64,000 bases of DNA from Collinsella sp. (GCA_018382295.1 JAGZQF010000001.1:74866-138865); one strand, 5' to 3'. Positions 1 to 8,178 are shown, numbered from the stretch's first letter. Numbers and translations are program-made. Notes: generated from the letters alone by a model not told the origin.

Positions 1-26
1 TTTGATGTTTAGATTGGGAAAGAGCC

Positions 27-791
27 ATGATAGGGATCGGGATCGATATCGGGTCTACGGCGGCTAAGGCTGCTGTGGTCAATGGGGAGGGTTCGGTGGC
101 GTGGACGTGCGTGCAGCCAACCGGGTTTTCCTCGGTCGATGCGGCCGAGCGCCTGCGCGGTGAGCTCGCTGCAGCCGGCTATGACGTGACGGCTGAAGAT
201 GCTCGCGTGGTCGCGACTGGCTACGGTCGTGTCGCCGTGCCCTATGCGCACAAGGTCGTGACCGAGATTACCTGCCACGGTACCGGTGCCGTGCTCCTGT
301 TTGGTGACCACGGTACCGTGATCGACGTGGGCGGCCAGGACACCAAGGTCATTCAGCTTAAAGGCGGCCGCGTGGCCAAGTTTGCCATGAACGACAAGTG
401 CGCCGCCGGCACGGGGCGCTTTCTGGAGATCATGGCCGACCGCCTGGGCATTACCCAGCAGCAGATGGCCGACCTTGCGCGTTCCGGTGAGCCCACCAAG
501 ATATCCAGCATGTGCACGGTCTTTGCCGAAAGCGAGGTCATCAGCCTGATCGGTCGCGGTGAGCCGCGCGAGAACATTGCGCGCGGCGTGATCGACAGCG
601 TGGTCTCGCGCGTGGCCACTATGGCCGGGCAGGCAGCGGGCGCCCCGTACTATCTGACCGGTGGCCTGTGCGAGAACGCCTTCGTGGTGGAGCGGTTGGG
701 CGAGCTACTGGGGTCGCCGGTGACCACCTCGCCCCAGGCTCGCTTTGCCGGAGCGATCGGCGCGGCCATTCGAGCCCAGGCGCTCATGTAA
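27..791 (+). CDS. 2-hydroxyacyl-CoA dehydratase activase-like ATPase (BadF/BadG/BcrA/BcrD family)
   Basis: 254 aa, a full-length single-domain member of the ASKHA-fold CoA-dehydratase/reductase activators, which use ATP to push an electron into a partner 2-hydroxyacyl-CoA dehydratase or a related enzyme. The phosphate-binding loop GIDIGSTAAK lies near residues 5-14 and a second ATP motif, DVGGQDTK, near 100-107. Cys125 (NDKCAAGTGRF) and Cys163 (SMCTVFAESE) are the two cysteines expected to bridge a [4Fe-4S] cluster between two monomers. The ATG follows GGGAAAGAG. The partner dehydratase is not visible and may lie upstream of the window. The gene is followed at 84 nt by selD, so co-transcription is possible. 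The family is clear; the substrate cannot be read from sequence. Confidence 0.88.
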   Translation: MIGIGIDIGSTAAKAAVVNGEGSVAWTCVQPTGFSSVDAAERLRGELAAAGYDVTAEDARVVATGYGRVAVPYAHKVVTEITCHGTGAVLLFGDHGTVIDVGGQDTKVIQLKGGRVAKFAMNDKCAAGTGRFLEIMADRLGITQQQMADLARSGEPTKISSMCTVFAESEVISLIGRGEPRENIARGVIDSVVSRVATMAGQAAGAPYYLTGGLCENAFVVERLGELLGSPVTTSPQARFAGAIGAAIRAQALM

Positions 792-874
792 GGGGCGGTG
801 TCATTCGCCGTCCGCTCTCGGCGCCGCCATGCGTATACTGGGAGGAACTGATTGACCTATGAGAGGAGGAATCG

Positions 875-1924
875 ATGGCTGACGATGTTATTAAGCTCAC
901 GTCTATGACAGCCGCGAGCGGTTGAGCCGCTAAGTTGGCTCCCGGAGCCCTCGCCCAGGTCCTGGGCGATTTACCCAATGTGCATAACGACAACTTGCTC
1001 GTGGGATTCGATACCTCCGACGATGCGAGCGTCTTTCGCGTTGGCGATAACTTAGGCCTCGTGCAGTCCATCGACTTCTTCCCGCCGATGGTCGACGACC
1101 CGTTCCTGTTTGGCCAAATCGCCGCGGCCAACTCGCTGTCGGACATCTACGCCATGGGCGGGCGGCCGAGTCATGCCATGAACCTGCTCTGCATACCCAG
1201 TTGCCTGGGCGTTGAGGTTGCCGGGCAGATTTTGGCGGGTGGCGCCGACAAGTGCGTCGAGGCCGGCTGCACCATCGCGGGCGGCCACACCATCAACGAC
1301 GACGAGCCCAAGTACGGCCTGTCCGTGAGCGGCTTTGTCGCGCTCGACCGCATGCTCGCTAACAGCGGTGCATGCGTGGGCGATGTCCTGCTGCTGACCA
1401 AGGCGGTTGGCTCGGGTATCATCACCACAGCCATCAAGGGCGAGCTCATCGAGCAGGACGAGGCCGCAGCCATGTTTGACTCGATGTGCACCCTCAACGA
1501 GGCGCCGATTCGTCTGGCCGAGGGACTTGAGCTTCACGGCTGCACCGATGTCACGGGCTTTGGCCTGATCGGGCACGCGTGCGAGATGGCCGAGGGCTCG
1601 GGCGTGCAGGTTGAGCTTGCGTCGGGAGCGGTACCGCTCTTTGATCAGGTGCTCGACATGGCGCGCCTGGGCATTATCCCCGCGGGCTCCTACCGCAACC
1701 AGGACTTCTTTGGCCCCCGTGTGGCTGCCGGCGAGGACCTGGAGCCGGGCATGCTCGACGCGCTGTACGATCCGCAGACATCTGGTGGCCTGCTTATTGC
1801 GGCGCCTGCTGACGATGTGGATGAGCTCGCGCGCCGTCTGCATGCCGAAGGACGTATCGCCGCCGTCGTCGGTCGCGTGTGCGAACCGGTGCCGGGCGGT
1901 CCTGCCGTCCACGTTGTTCGCTAG
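875..1924 (+). CDS. selD: Selenide, water dikinase SelD, itself a selenoprotein (UGA at codon 17)
   Basis: Makes selenophosphate from selenide and ATP, the Se donor for SelA. Reading from ATG 875 (after GAGAGGAGG) meets an in-frame TGA at 923-925 and then runs open for 332 codons. This gives ASG-U-AAKLAPG with Sec17 and Lys20, exactly the positions of catalytic Cys17 and Lys20 in E. coli SelD. Total length is 349 aa, normal for the family. Later SelD features include GFDTSDDASVF, TVD-type Mg/ATP loop SIDFFPPMVDDP, AGGHTINDDEPKYG and DPQTSGGLL. A caller that stops at TGA would start at TTG 935 and lose the active site. A hairpin 25 nt after the UGA fits a bacterial SECIS. First gene of a selD-yedF-DUF3343-desulfurase run. 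Confidence 0.95.
951..969 (+). promoter_or_regulatory. Candidate bacterial SECIS hairpin of selD
   Basis: Perfect 8-bp stem TCGCCCAG (951-958) / CTGGGCGA (962-969) closed by the 3-nt loop GTC, inside the selD coding region. The loop begins 33 nt after the UGA at 923-925, within the spacing known for bacterial SECIS elements, and the apex reads AGGTCCT, sharing GGUC with the E. coli fdhF SECIS apex. It should recruit SelB with Sec-tRNA. Folding was done by eye. Confidence 0.7.
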
Positions 1925-1984
1925 CCCGCACGTTTATGTAACTGTTTACCGTTCTCTAGAACGGTTCTTTCGAAAGGAAAAGCT

Positions 1985-2611
1985 ATGTCTACCAAGATTG
2001 AAGTCAATGCCATGGGCGATGCCTGCCCGCTGCCCGTTGTTAAGACGCTCAAGGCGCTCAAACAGCTCGATGGCGAGGGTGCCGTGGTGACCTCGGTCGA
2101 TAACGAGACCGCCGTCAAGAACATCTCCAAGATGGCGCAGGAGAAGGGCTGCACGGCCTCGGTCGAGAAGGTTTCTGACGCCGAGTGGCACGTGACCGTG
2201 GCGACCTCTGGCGCCGTTGCCGTGGCTGATCCCGAGCAGGATGGTGCTGCCTTCTGTGATGCCAGCGCCGGCAAGGGCAAGCTCGTCATTTCCGTCTACA
2301 CCGACTGTATGGGCCACGGCGACGACGAGCTGGGCCACAAGCTCATGAAGGCCTTCATCTTTGCCGTGACGCAGCAGGAGGAGCTGCCCGCGACCATGCT
2401 GTTCTACAACGGCGGCGCCAAGCTCACCGTCGAGGGCTCACCGGTACTCGACGACCTGAAGGGTCTGGCCGAGCAGGGTGTCGAGATTCTCACCTGTGGT
2501 ACCTGCCTCGACCACTATGGCATTAAAGACCAGCTTGCGGTGGGCGAGGTCACCAACATGTACGTGATTGTGGAGAAGATGGAGCAGGCCGTGCGCGTCG
2601 TGCGCCCGTAG
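1985..2611 (+). CDS. yedF: YedF-type selenium metabolism protein (TusA + DsrE domains)
   Basis: 208 aa. The N-terminal TusA-like domain (about 1-75) carries the CPLPVV motif near residue 14, the sulfur/selenium-carrying cysteine of the family. The C-terminal DsrE-like domain (about 98-208) ends in TCGTCLDHYGI. This fusion is the form typically found beside selD in selenium-using bacteria. The role inferred from that neighbourhood is Se delivery or storage, not proven biochemically. The ATG follows GAAAGGAAAAG. The 60-nt gap after selD contains a small hairpin ACCGTTC/GAACGGT (1948-1954/1959-1965) that could tune expression relative to selD. Confidence 0.92.
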   Translation: MSTKIEVNAMGDACPLPVVKTLKALKQLDGEGAVVTSVDNETAVKNISKMAQEKGCTASVEKVSDAEWHVTVATSGAVAVADPEQDGAAFCDASAGKGKLVISVYTDCMGHGDDELGHKLMKAFIFAVTQQEELPATMLFYNGGAKLTVEGSPVLDDLKGLAEQGVEILTCGTCLDHYGIKDQLAVGEVTNMYVIVEKMEQAVRVVRP

Positions 2612-2630
2612 CGTATTGGTTGGAGTTGCC

Positions 2631-2882
2631 ATGAGGGAGAAGCGCCCGGCGCTTGTCATCACGTTTCCCACCACGGCGGCCGCCATGGGGTGCGAGTCCC
2701 TGTGCATCGAGCGCAGCCTTCCCGGGCGAACGATTCCCGTACCCGGGGAGGTCGCTGCCGGCTGCGGTTTGGCATGGAAGGCGTTGCCTGCCGATGAGGA
2801 CCTGCTGCGCGGCGAGCTTGCCGCGGCGGGCGTCCCCACCGAGGGCTTTACGGTAATCGACATGTGGGAGGTCGTGCGATGA
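2631..2882 (+). CDS. DUF3343 protein, putative Se/S carrier-like
   Basis: 83 aa. Short DUF3343 domain (also described as putative Se/S carrier protein-like) with the CESLC motif near residue 21 and the family glycine-cysteine signature AAGCGL near residue 43. The start is ATG 2631; GTTGGAGTTGCC upstream supplies a modest ribosome site. Its stop overlaps the start of the next gene in ATGA (2879-2882), so the two are translationally coupled. A second, longer paralogue sits at 30557-30952. The role in selenium transfer is inferred from selD, yedF and the desulfurase around it. Confidence 0.85.
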   Translation: MREKRPALVITFPTTAAAMGCESLCIERSLPGRTIPVPGEVAAGCGLAWKALPADEDLLRGELAAAGVPTEGFTVIDMWEVVR

Positions 2883-4018
2883 TCTACCTGGATAACGCGG
2901 CGACGACCATGCATAAGCCGCAGACGGTGATCGATGCCGTGACGCAGGCGATGTGCTCGCTCGGCAATGCCGGACGTGGCGCGACGTCGGGCGCGCTCGA
3001 TGCGGCGCGCACGATTCATGGCTGCCGCACTAAGCTTGCGCGCTTTTTAGGTTGCCCGAGGGCAGACCATGTTTGTTTTACGCCCAACTCCACCGCGGCG
3101 CTCAACACCGTCATCAATGGCGTGGTGCGTCCCGGCGATCGTGTGGTCACGACGGTGCTCGAGCATAACTCCGTGCTGCGTCCGCTCAATCGCCTGGCGG
3201 TAGAGCAGGGCGTGACCGTTGAGTATGCGGGCTGCGACGCGAACGGCGTGCTCGACTACGACGAACTCGAGCAGCTGGTCACGCCGGGCACGCGTGCCGT
3301 GGTGGTGACGCACGCCTCCAATGTGACCGGCAACTCCGTTGATGTTGCACGTGTGGCGGCTGTGGCTCATGCGGCCGGCGCGCTGGTTATCGTCGACGCC
3401 TCTCAGTCTGCCGGTACGGCGAAGATTGACATGGATACCATGGGGCTCGACGTCGTGTGTTTTACCGGCCACAAGGGGCTCATGGGACCCCAAGGCACCG
3501 GCGGCCTGGCCGTGGCGGAGGGCATTGACGTGGCTCCGTGGGCCATGGGCGGCACGGGCGTGCGCAGCTTCGATGCGCTGCAGCCGCTTGAGTGGCCCAC
3601 GCGCCTCGAGGCGGGCACGCTCAACGGTCACGGCATAGCGGGCCTATCCGCTGGTCTCGACTTTATCGAGGCCCAGGGTGGGGTCGAGGCGATTGCTTCC
3701 AGCGAGCGTGCGCTCGCTGATCGCTTTCTTGCCGGCGTGCGCGAAATCCCGGAGATCAAGCTTTACGGCGCCTTTGACCAGCCGACGCGCTCTGCAATTG
3801 TGTCGCTCAACGTGGGCGATATCGATTCGGCCGAGATCTCGGATGCGCTCATGCAAGGGTGGGGGATTGCGACGCGCCCCGGCGCCCATTGCGCCCCGCT
3901 CATGCACCGTGCACTGGGTACCGAGCGCCAGGGCGTCGTCCGCTTCTCGTTTGGGTATTTCAACACGGACGAGGAAGTCGACACCGCGATCGACGCTTTA
4001 CGCGATTTAGCCTGCTAG
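2879..4018 (+). CDS. Cysteine desulfurase-family PLP enzyme (selenium-cluster type)
   Basis: 379 aa, class V aminotransferase fold. It starts MIYLDNAATTM, has the SQSAG-type substrate loop (IVDASQSAGT), the PLP lysine in CFTGHKGLMGPQGTG (about residue 200) and a C-terminal Cys loop PGAHCAPLMH that would carry the persulfide or perselenide. Start ATG 2879 is chosen because it overlaps the previous stop. It resembles the desulfurase family found with orphan SelD/YedF sets and selenium-dependent Mo hydroxylases rather than the housekeeping IscS. Likely role: mobilising S or Se from cysteine or selenocysteine. The family is certain; the Se preference is inferred from context. Confidence 0.9.
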   Translation: MIYLDNAATTMHKPQTVIDAVTQAMCSLGNAGRGATSGALDAARTIHGCRTKLARFLGCPRADHVCFTPNSTAALNTVINGVVRPGDRVVTTVLEHNSVLRPLNRLAVEQGVTVEYAGCDANGVLDYDELEQLVTPGTRAVVVTHASNVTGNSVDVARVAAVAHAAGALVIVDASQSAGTAKIDMDTMGLDVVCFTGHKGLMGPQGTGGLAVAEGIDVAPWAMGGTGVRSFDALQPLEWPTRLEAGTLNGHGIAGLSAGLDFIEAQGGVEAIASSERALADRFLAGVREIPEIKLYGAFDQPTRSAIVSLNVGDIDSAEISDALMQGWGIATRPGAHCAPLMHRALGTERQGVVRFSFGYFNTDEEVDTAIDALRDLAC

Positions 4019-4033
4019 AGCGTATATACTTGC

Positions 4034-4066
4034 GGGATGGGTGTTTTTGCCCGTCCCGTTTTTGTT
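4034..4066 (+). terminator. Rho-independent terminator after the selD cluster
   Basis: Stem GGGATGGG (4034-4041) / CCCGTCCC (4050-4057) with one T·G pair, loop TGTTTTTG, then GTTTTTGTT. It sits 15 nt after the desulfurase stop and just before brnQ. Confidence 0.8.
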
Positions 4067-4086
4067 TCGACCCGAAAGGTGTGTCT

Positions 4087-5445
4087 ATGGCCTCATCCGC
4101 GCCGCGCGGTCTGCGCTCCGACCATGTCGTCACCGTCGGCATCGCCCTATTCTCGATGCTCTTTGGCGCCGGCAACCTCATTATTCCGCCACTGCTGGCG
4201 CTGCAGGCAGGTTCTGCCACGCCGGTCGCCATGCTCGGCTTTCTCATCGCCGCCATCGGCCTGCCCGTCATGGGCTTTATCGCCGTGGCGCTTGCCGGAA
4301 CGGCGCGCGAGCTTGCCGGCCGCGTGCATCCCAAGTTTGGCGAATTCTTCGTTGCGGCGGTCTATCTGGCCATCGGCCCGTGCCTGGCCATTCCTCGCAC
4401 AAGCTCTACGGCGTTCGAAATGCTGGTGCCGCTGCTGCCCGAGGGTGTTTCGCTCGGCACGGCACGTCTGGTGTTTGCCATCGGGTTCTTCGTCGTCGCG
4501 TTTGTGCTCACGCTGCGCCCGGGTGTTATCACACGCGTGCTCGGCCGCATTACGGGCCCCGCGCTCATTGCGCTCATCGTGCTGGTCGTGGGTGCCGCCG
4601 TGGTGTCGCCGCTGGGTCCCGCAGCCGCGCCACAGGCCCCCTACAATGCCGGCGCCGCCGTGCAGGGCTTTTTGACTGGCTATCAGACCATGGACCTGCT
4701 CGCGTCGCTCGCCTTTGGCATCATCATCGCTGAGACCATCCACGAGTTGGGCGTTACCGATGACAAGCGCGTGGCCTTCGAGATTTCGCGTTCCGGTGTG
4801 ATCGCCGGCGTGCTCATGGCCATCATCTACTGCGGCCTGGCGCTTGCCGGTATGCAGCTCGGCACGGTTATGCCCGACGCCACCAACGGCGCCGCGATCC
4901 TTGCGCGTTCGGCCTCTATGCACTTTGGCCTAGCCGGCACGGTTGTCGTCTTTGCGATTTTCTTCCTCGCCTGCATGAATGTCTGTATCGGCCTTATCAG
5001 CTGCTGCTCGCGTTACTTCTGCGAGACGTATGTGGTCGAAGGGGGAGCGGAGGCTTCCGAGGAGGCCATGCGCCGTCCCTTTGCGATTCTCGCCTTTGTG
5101 TTCGCAACGTTTTCGTGCGTGCTCTCCAACGTGGGCCTCGACGTGATCCTTATGTTCTCGGTGCCCATGCTCAACGCCTTGTATCCCGTTGCCATCGTGC
5201 TGGTGCTGATGGGCCTGGTGCACGGTTTTTGTGACGCGCATCCGCAGGTGTGGGTTTGGGTCGGCGGCGTCGTCGCGGTGCAGAGCGTGATCACCTCGGT
5301 CCGCGATGCGTTCTTTGCGGGGGCCTGGCTACCGTTCGATGCGTTGCCGCTGGCAGATATCGGTGCTGCGTGGGCGCCGGTTGCTGTGGTCGCGTTTGTG
5401 ATTGGTCTGGTTCATAGCCAGTTTGTCGCACATTCGAGGAACTAG
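4087..5445 (+). CDS. brnQ: Branched-chain amino acid transport system II carrier protein
   Basis: 452 aa, about 12 hydrophobic segments. The LIVCS family signature is at the N-terminus (GIALFSMLFGAGNLIIPP, about residues 18-35), followed by the conserved PRTSSTAFE region near 100. It is an inner-membrane cation-coupled importer of Leu, Ile and Val. ATG 4087 follows CCCGAAAGGTG. It is monocistronic by appearance: a terminator precedes it and a tRNA promoter follows. Confidence 0.92.
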   Translation: MASSAPRGLRSDHVVTVGIALFSMLFGAGNLIIPPLLALQAGSATPVAMLGFLIAAIGLPVMGFIAVALAGTARELAGRVHPKFGEFFVAAVYLAIGPCLAIPRTSSTAFEMLVPLLPEGVSLGTARLVFAIGFFVVAFVLTLRPGVITRVLGRITGPALIALIVLVVGAAVVSPLGPAAAPQAPYNAGAAVQGFLTGYQTMDLLASLAFGIIIAETIHELGVTDDKRVAFEISRSGVIAGVLMAIIYCGLALAGMQLGTVMPDATNGAAILARSASMHFGLAGTVVVFAIFFLACMNVCIGLISCCSRYFCETYVVEGGAEASEEAMRRPFAILAFVFATFSCVLSNVGLDVILMFSVPMLNALYPVAIVLVLMGLVHGFCDAHPQVWVWVGGVVAVQSVITSVRDAFFAGAWLPFDALPLADIGAAWAPVAVVAFVIGLVHSQFVAHSRN

Positions 5446-5456
5446 GGTATTGCCGC

Positions 5457-5485
5457 TTGCACAGGCGGGGAGTCTCCCCTATAAT
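5457..5485 (+). promoter_or_regulatory. Promoter of the tRNA-Pro/tRNA-Gly unit
   Basis: TTGCAC (5457-5462), 17-nt spacer, TATAAT (5480-5485), 52 nt ahead of tRNA-Pro. This is the best sigma-70-type match in the window. Confidence 0.75.
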
Positions 5486-5536
5486 TTCCTTCGCTTTGGG
5501 ACACGCAAGGTTTAGACCTTAGCTGCTCAACACCTT

Positions 5537-5613
5537 CGGGACGTGGCGCAGTTTGGTAGCGCGCCTGCTTTGGGAGCAGGATGTCGCAGGTTCAAATCCT
5601 GTCGTCCCGACCA
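5537..5613 (+). tRNA. tRNA-Pro (anticodon TGG)
   Basis: 77 nt including encoded CCA. The acceptor pairs CGGGACG/CGTCCCG. Anticodon stem-loop CCTGC-TTTGGGA-GCAGG gives anticodon TGG. The T arm contains GGTTCAAATCC. Confidence 0.97.
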
Positions 5614-5619
5614 TATCTT

Positions 5620-5693
5620 GCGGGCGTAGTTCAATGGTAGAACCCCAGCCTTCCAAGCTGATGACGCGGGTTCGATTCCCGTCGCCCGCTCCA
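5620..5693 (+). tRNA. tRNA-Gly (anticodon TCC)
   Basis: 74 nt with encoded CCA, 6 nt after tRNA-Pro and probably co-transcribed. Acceptor GCGGGCG/CGCCCGC; anticodon loop CTTCCAA gives TCC; T loop GGTTCGATTCC. Confidence 0.97.
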
Positions 5694-5704
5694 CAAGATA
5701 GCTT

Positions 5705-5740
5705 AACGGCTCTGATTCCCTTTGGGATCAGAGCCGTTTT
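5705..5740 (+). terminator. Terminator of the tRNA pair
   Basis: 12-bp stem AACGGCTCTGAT (5705-5716) / ATCAGAGCCGTT (5727-5738) followed by TT. Confidence 0.85.
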
Positions 5741-5774
5741 CGTAAACGTGCCGGGGACCCCACATCCCCACCTA

Positions 5775-5840
5775 AGTTGCGGTGAAATACGGACTGTTTT
5801 CGGCTTTTATGGCCCATGTAGTCCGTATTTCACCGCAACT
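5775..5840 (+). repeat. R-family palindromic repeat, copy R1
   Basis: 21-bp perfect inverted arms (5775-5795 / 5820-5840), starting AGTTGCGGTGAAATA and ending in the complement, with a 24-nt loop. One of six copies in the window. It lies in the gap between the tRNA terminator and the AbiEi/DUF559-like gene, which otherwise shows nothing recognisable. Confidence 0.9.
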
Positions 5841-6025
5841 ATTTGTAAGGTTGGATTTTGATGCCGTTGGGAGGATCGTAGCGACCGTCTACCGAGAGTG
5901 GAAATATTTTTTGAAGCTCTGACCTGCGACGTCAAGCTTTTGGTCAGCTTTTGGCAAGGCCTGCGGACGGAAGCATGCGATAGCGTAATGGTATTCTCTC
6001 CGCCGTGATGGTTATGGGGTTGGCC

Positions 6026-7066
6026 ATGCTCGATAAAGGCAAACATTTTCCGCAGTCCTATGCAAGGATGCTATTCTCGGCCGTTGGAATTCATCAAGAT
6101 GGACAGCTGCTTATAACAATTGATCCTTGGGATGAACGCCGTGCGCGCGAGCTTATGCAGGAAGAGCTCATGCTTCGTCTTTACAACCATGTGTATGCGG
6201 ATCCGGTCTATTGGAATAATCTTGGGGTTGAAGATCGTATCTTTCAGCTGGCATCCGCTATTGCGGTCGTTGAACCGGATGCTGTGTTTTGCGGAGCGAC
6301 AGCAGCGTTGCTCTACGGCATCGGCTCGGCGTATACGCTTCTGGATAAAGTGCAAGTGCTGCTGCCACGGTCTACAAGGCGTGATACGTATGAGTTCGTT
6401 GAATACAAGCGCTGGCGCCCGGGCGAAGTGTGGCGGCTTGGTCTGTTTACACTGACGGATCCGTGTCGAACGGTTGTTGATATCGCGCGATCGAGCGCCT
6501 TTCGCTATGCGCTGGGTTATGTCGATGGCTTGGCCCGTGAGTACGATGTCGAACGCGAAGAGCTGCGAGCATATGCGCAGGCAAATTGTCGAGGGCTGCA
6601 TGGCATCGCGCGTGCTTTTGACGTTTTTGAGTATATGGACGGCAGGTCAGACAATGGCGGCGAGTCTGAGGCGAGAGCAGCGATGATTCTCGCTGGGGTT
6701 GCCGCGCCCGAGCTTCAAGTTGAGATAACGCGACCGGGAAACGCTGGCTATTATCTAGCAGATTATGGCTGGCAGATGCCAGACGGCTCATGGACGCTGG
6801 CAGAGCTGCATGGGCTAGGCAAGTTTGAAGACGAGGCTCAAAATGATCCAGAGCGGGCGGCGGCAAAAACGTATCGAGCGGCCCTCATGCGCGACGCGAA
6901 CCTTCGCGCCATGGGCCACAACGTCATTCATTTCAAACTCTCGGACACCTACGACGTAGAATCGTTCGGTGCCATGATGCGCGGTTACGGCATTCCGACA
7001 ATAAAACCCTACGCCGACTCCCGATGGCGAAATCGTTCGCGGTCCACCTTCAATAAGTTGCGGTGA
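6026..7066 (+). CDS. AbiEi-like / DUF559-type hypothetical protein
   Basis: About 346 aa. The middle resembles actinobacterial AbiEi-type antitoxin-like proteins (AVFCGATAALLYGI, a valine-rich segment, then PCRTVVDIAR). The C-terminal third looks like the attached Vsr/DUF559 endonuclease-like fold: GGESEAR, LADYGW and AELHGLGKF stand where the acidic and lysine residues normally sit, with Glu-X-His replacing the usual Glu-X-Asp. No partner toxin is visible. The start is uncertain: ATG 6026 follows GGGGTTGG, but in-frame GTG 6005 or ATG 6008 would add a few residues. The stop codon lies inside repeat R2, which thus encodes the last residues, and R1 lies upstream. Codon use is less GC-rich than neighbours, suggesting acquisition. 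Function not established. Confidence 0.7.
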   Translation: MLDKGKHFPQSYARMLFSAVGIHQDGQLLITIDPWDERRARELMQEELMLRLYNHVYADPVYWNNLGVEDRIFQLASAIAVVEPDAVFCGATAALLYGIGSAYTLLDKVQVLLPRSTRRDTYEFVEYKRWRPGEVWRLGLFTLTDPCRTVVDIARSSAFRYALGYVDGLAREYDVEREELRAYAQANCRGLHGIARAFDVFEYMDGRSDNGGESEARAAMILAGVAAPELQVEITRPGNAGYYLADYGWQMPDGSWTLAELHGLGKFEDEAQNDPERAAAKTYRAALMRDANLRAMGHNVIHFKLSDTYDVESFGAMMRGYGIPTIKPYADSRWRNRSRSTFNKLR

Positions 7067-7118
7067 AATACGGACTGTTGTGGCCTTTAAAGGCATCAGT
7101 CCGTATTTCACCGCAACT
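7056..7118 (+). repeat. R-family palindromic repeat, copy R2
   Basis: 21-bp perfect arms 7056-7076 / 7098-7118, same sequence as R1 in the arms but a different loop. It overlaps the 3' end of the AbiEi/DUF559-like gene and could act as its transcription end. Confidence 0.9.
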
Positions 7119-7133
7119 CAGGTGGGGATGGGG

Positions 7134-7610
7134 TTAGTGGCGACCGTGATGGCGGAGCTTGTCGATGGTGGAGTCGGTGCTTCGGCTGCGGGCTTCGGCG
7201 GCGCGGTCGCGAGCGTCGGCGGCGGTTTGGCGTTTACGGCGGTAATCGATCATGCCTTGGATGATGGGCTTGCCAAAGCTCACGACATCATCGTTGTAGA
7301 TGGCGGTTCGGGCTGCGAGGAGGCAGTCGGTAAAGTCCATATGGGTCTTGCCGAAGAGTTTGACGGCAAGGGCGACAACGGTGGGCTCGTCGACCATGAC
7401 GTCATCGAGCAGCCTTTTCATGGCCGCAGCATTTTCAACGCGGGGAACCTTATAGACGTCGCGCAGCGTGACCACGACGCGCGTGATGATTTCGGGGTAG
7501 ACACGTGCGGTGCGCGTGGCGATGACCTTGGCGGCGCGCGGTGACAGGACCTCGTCGTCGTTAAGCAGGTAGCGAAGGATGACGGTCTCGTCGATGATGG
7601 TGCTACTCAT
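7134..7610 (-). CDS. PIN-domain toxin of a type II toxin-antitoxin pair
   Basis: 158 aa, probable metal-dependent ribonuclease. The acidic PIN residues are visible: Asp in the N-terminal IIDETVILRYLL, Glu in VYPEIITRV, Asp in HMDFTDCLL and Asp in NDDVVSFGK. The C-terminal 25 residues are Arg-rich and low complexity. The ATG overlaps the last 8 nt of the antitoxin gene and has no strong ribosome site, so translation is probably coupled. Target unknown. Confidence 0.82.
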   Translation of the reverse strand: MSSTIIDETVILRYLLNDDEVLSPRAAKVIATRTARVYPEIITRVVVTLRDVYKVPRVENAAAMKRLLDDVMVDEPTVVALAVKLFGKTHMDFTDCLLAARTAIYNDDVVSFGKPIIQGMIDYRRKRQTAADARDRAAEARSRSTDSTIDKLRHHGRH

Positions 7611-7926
7611 GGATATCTACTTCCTCGGGACCCAAAACCGACTCGTCGCTTTCTGTGGCTAGGTATTCAATCCAGGCATTGCGCTCCTCGGAGCGGCGAT
7701 TGGGGTCCCCGTATGCTTTGAGCAGTCCATAGGCGGCCGTGCCGTCCTTGGAGCGCACGGCGACCGGTTGAAATGGGAGCTTGCGCATCAAAATACTCTG
7801 CGCGACAAATAGACGGACAGCCTCGGCGAGCGATGTGCCCATGGCGTCGTAGAGACGCTCGGCATGCTGCTTGTCTTCCTCGCGAATGCGCACCTGCAGG
7901 ATGGCTCGTTTTTGAGTCGATGACAT
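7603..7926 (-). CDS. RelB/DinJ-family antitoxin
   Basis: 107 aa. The N-terminal ribbon-helix-helix-like DNA-binding segment AILQVRIREEDKQHAERLYDAMG is followed by TSLAEAVRLFVAQS, the DinJ pattern. The acidic C-terminus would wrap the toxin. ATG 7926 is preferred over the adjacent GTG because GGGAGG stands upstream of it. It is paired with a PIN toxin rather than the RelE/YafQ fold usual for DinJ. Autoregulation is likely through the palindrome at 7953-7968. Confidence 0.82.
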   Translation of the reverse strand: MSSTQKRAILQVRIREEDKQHAERLYDAMGTSLAEAVRLFVAQSILMRKLPFQPVAVRSKDGTAAYGLLKAYGDPNRRSEERNAWIEYLATESDESVLGPEEVDIHE

Positions 7927-7952
7927 CACTGGCCTCCCTTAATGAGCGTGCA

Positions 7953-7968
7953 ATTTGAATAGTCAAAT
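7953..7968 (-). promoter_or_regulatory. Palindrome upstream of the toxin-antitoxin operon (candidate operator)
   Basis: ATTTGA-ATAG-TCAAAT, 27 nt upstream of the antitoxin ATG, where an autoregulating ribbon-helix-helix antitoxin would bind. The surrounding 7970-8100 is AT-rich intergenic DNA with no coding signal. Confidence 0.45.
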
Positions 7969-8150
7969 ACAACATCGGCTAATAATAGCCAATCTTACAA
8001 CCACTACTTTATTGCACTAGAGTAATTGAGTGTAAACGATATTACAAACGTACTACATCTTTCAGAAACGAGCGTGAAATCTCCCTTGGATGTACGCATG
8101 TAATACACTCACCTTTATAGCTTCTAGAGAATAATTCCAACCTGCCAAAA

Positions 8151-8178
8151 CCCCTGCAATACACCCGTATTGCAGGGG
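8151..8178. repeat. 12-bp perfect palindrome between divergent genes
   Basis: CCCCTGCAATAC (8151-8162), loop ACCC, GTATTGCAGGGG (8167-8178). It lies between the toxin-antitoxin operon (minus) and the formate hydrogenlyase operon (plus), 176 nt before hydN. Only short T/A runs flank it, so it could be an operator, an attenuator, or a bidirectional terminator guarding either side. Confidence 0.7.

Noticed and set aside
3859..4086. N-terminal extension of BrnQ overlapping the desulfurase gene
   Set aside because: It runs through the desulfurase gene and its terminator; ATG 4087 with a ribosome site begins a normal BrnQ N-terminus.
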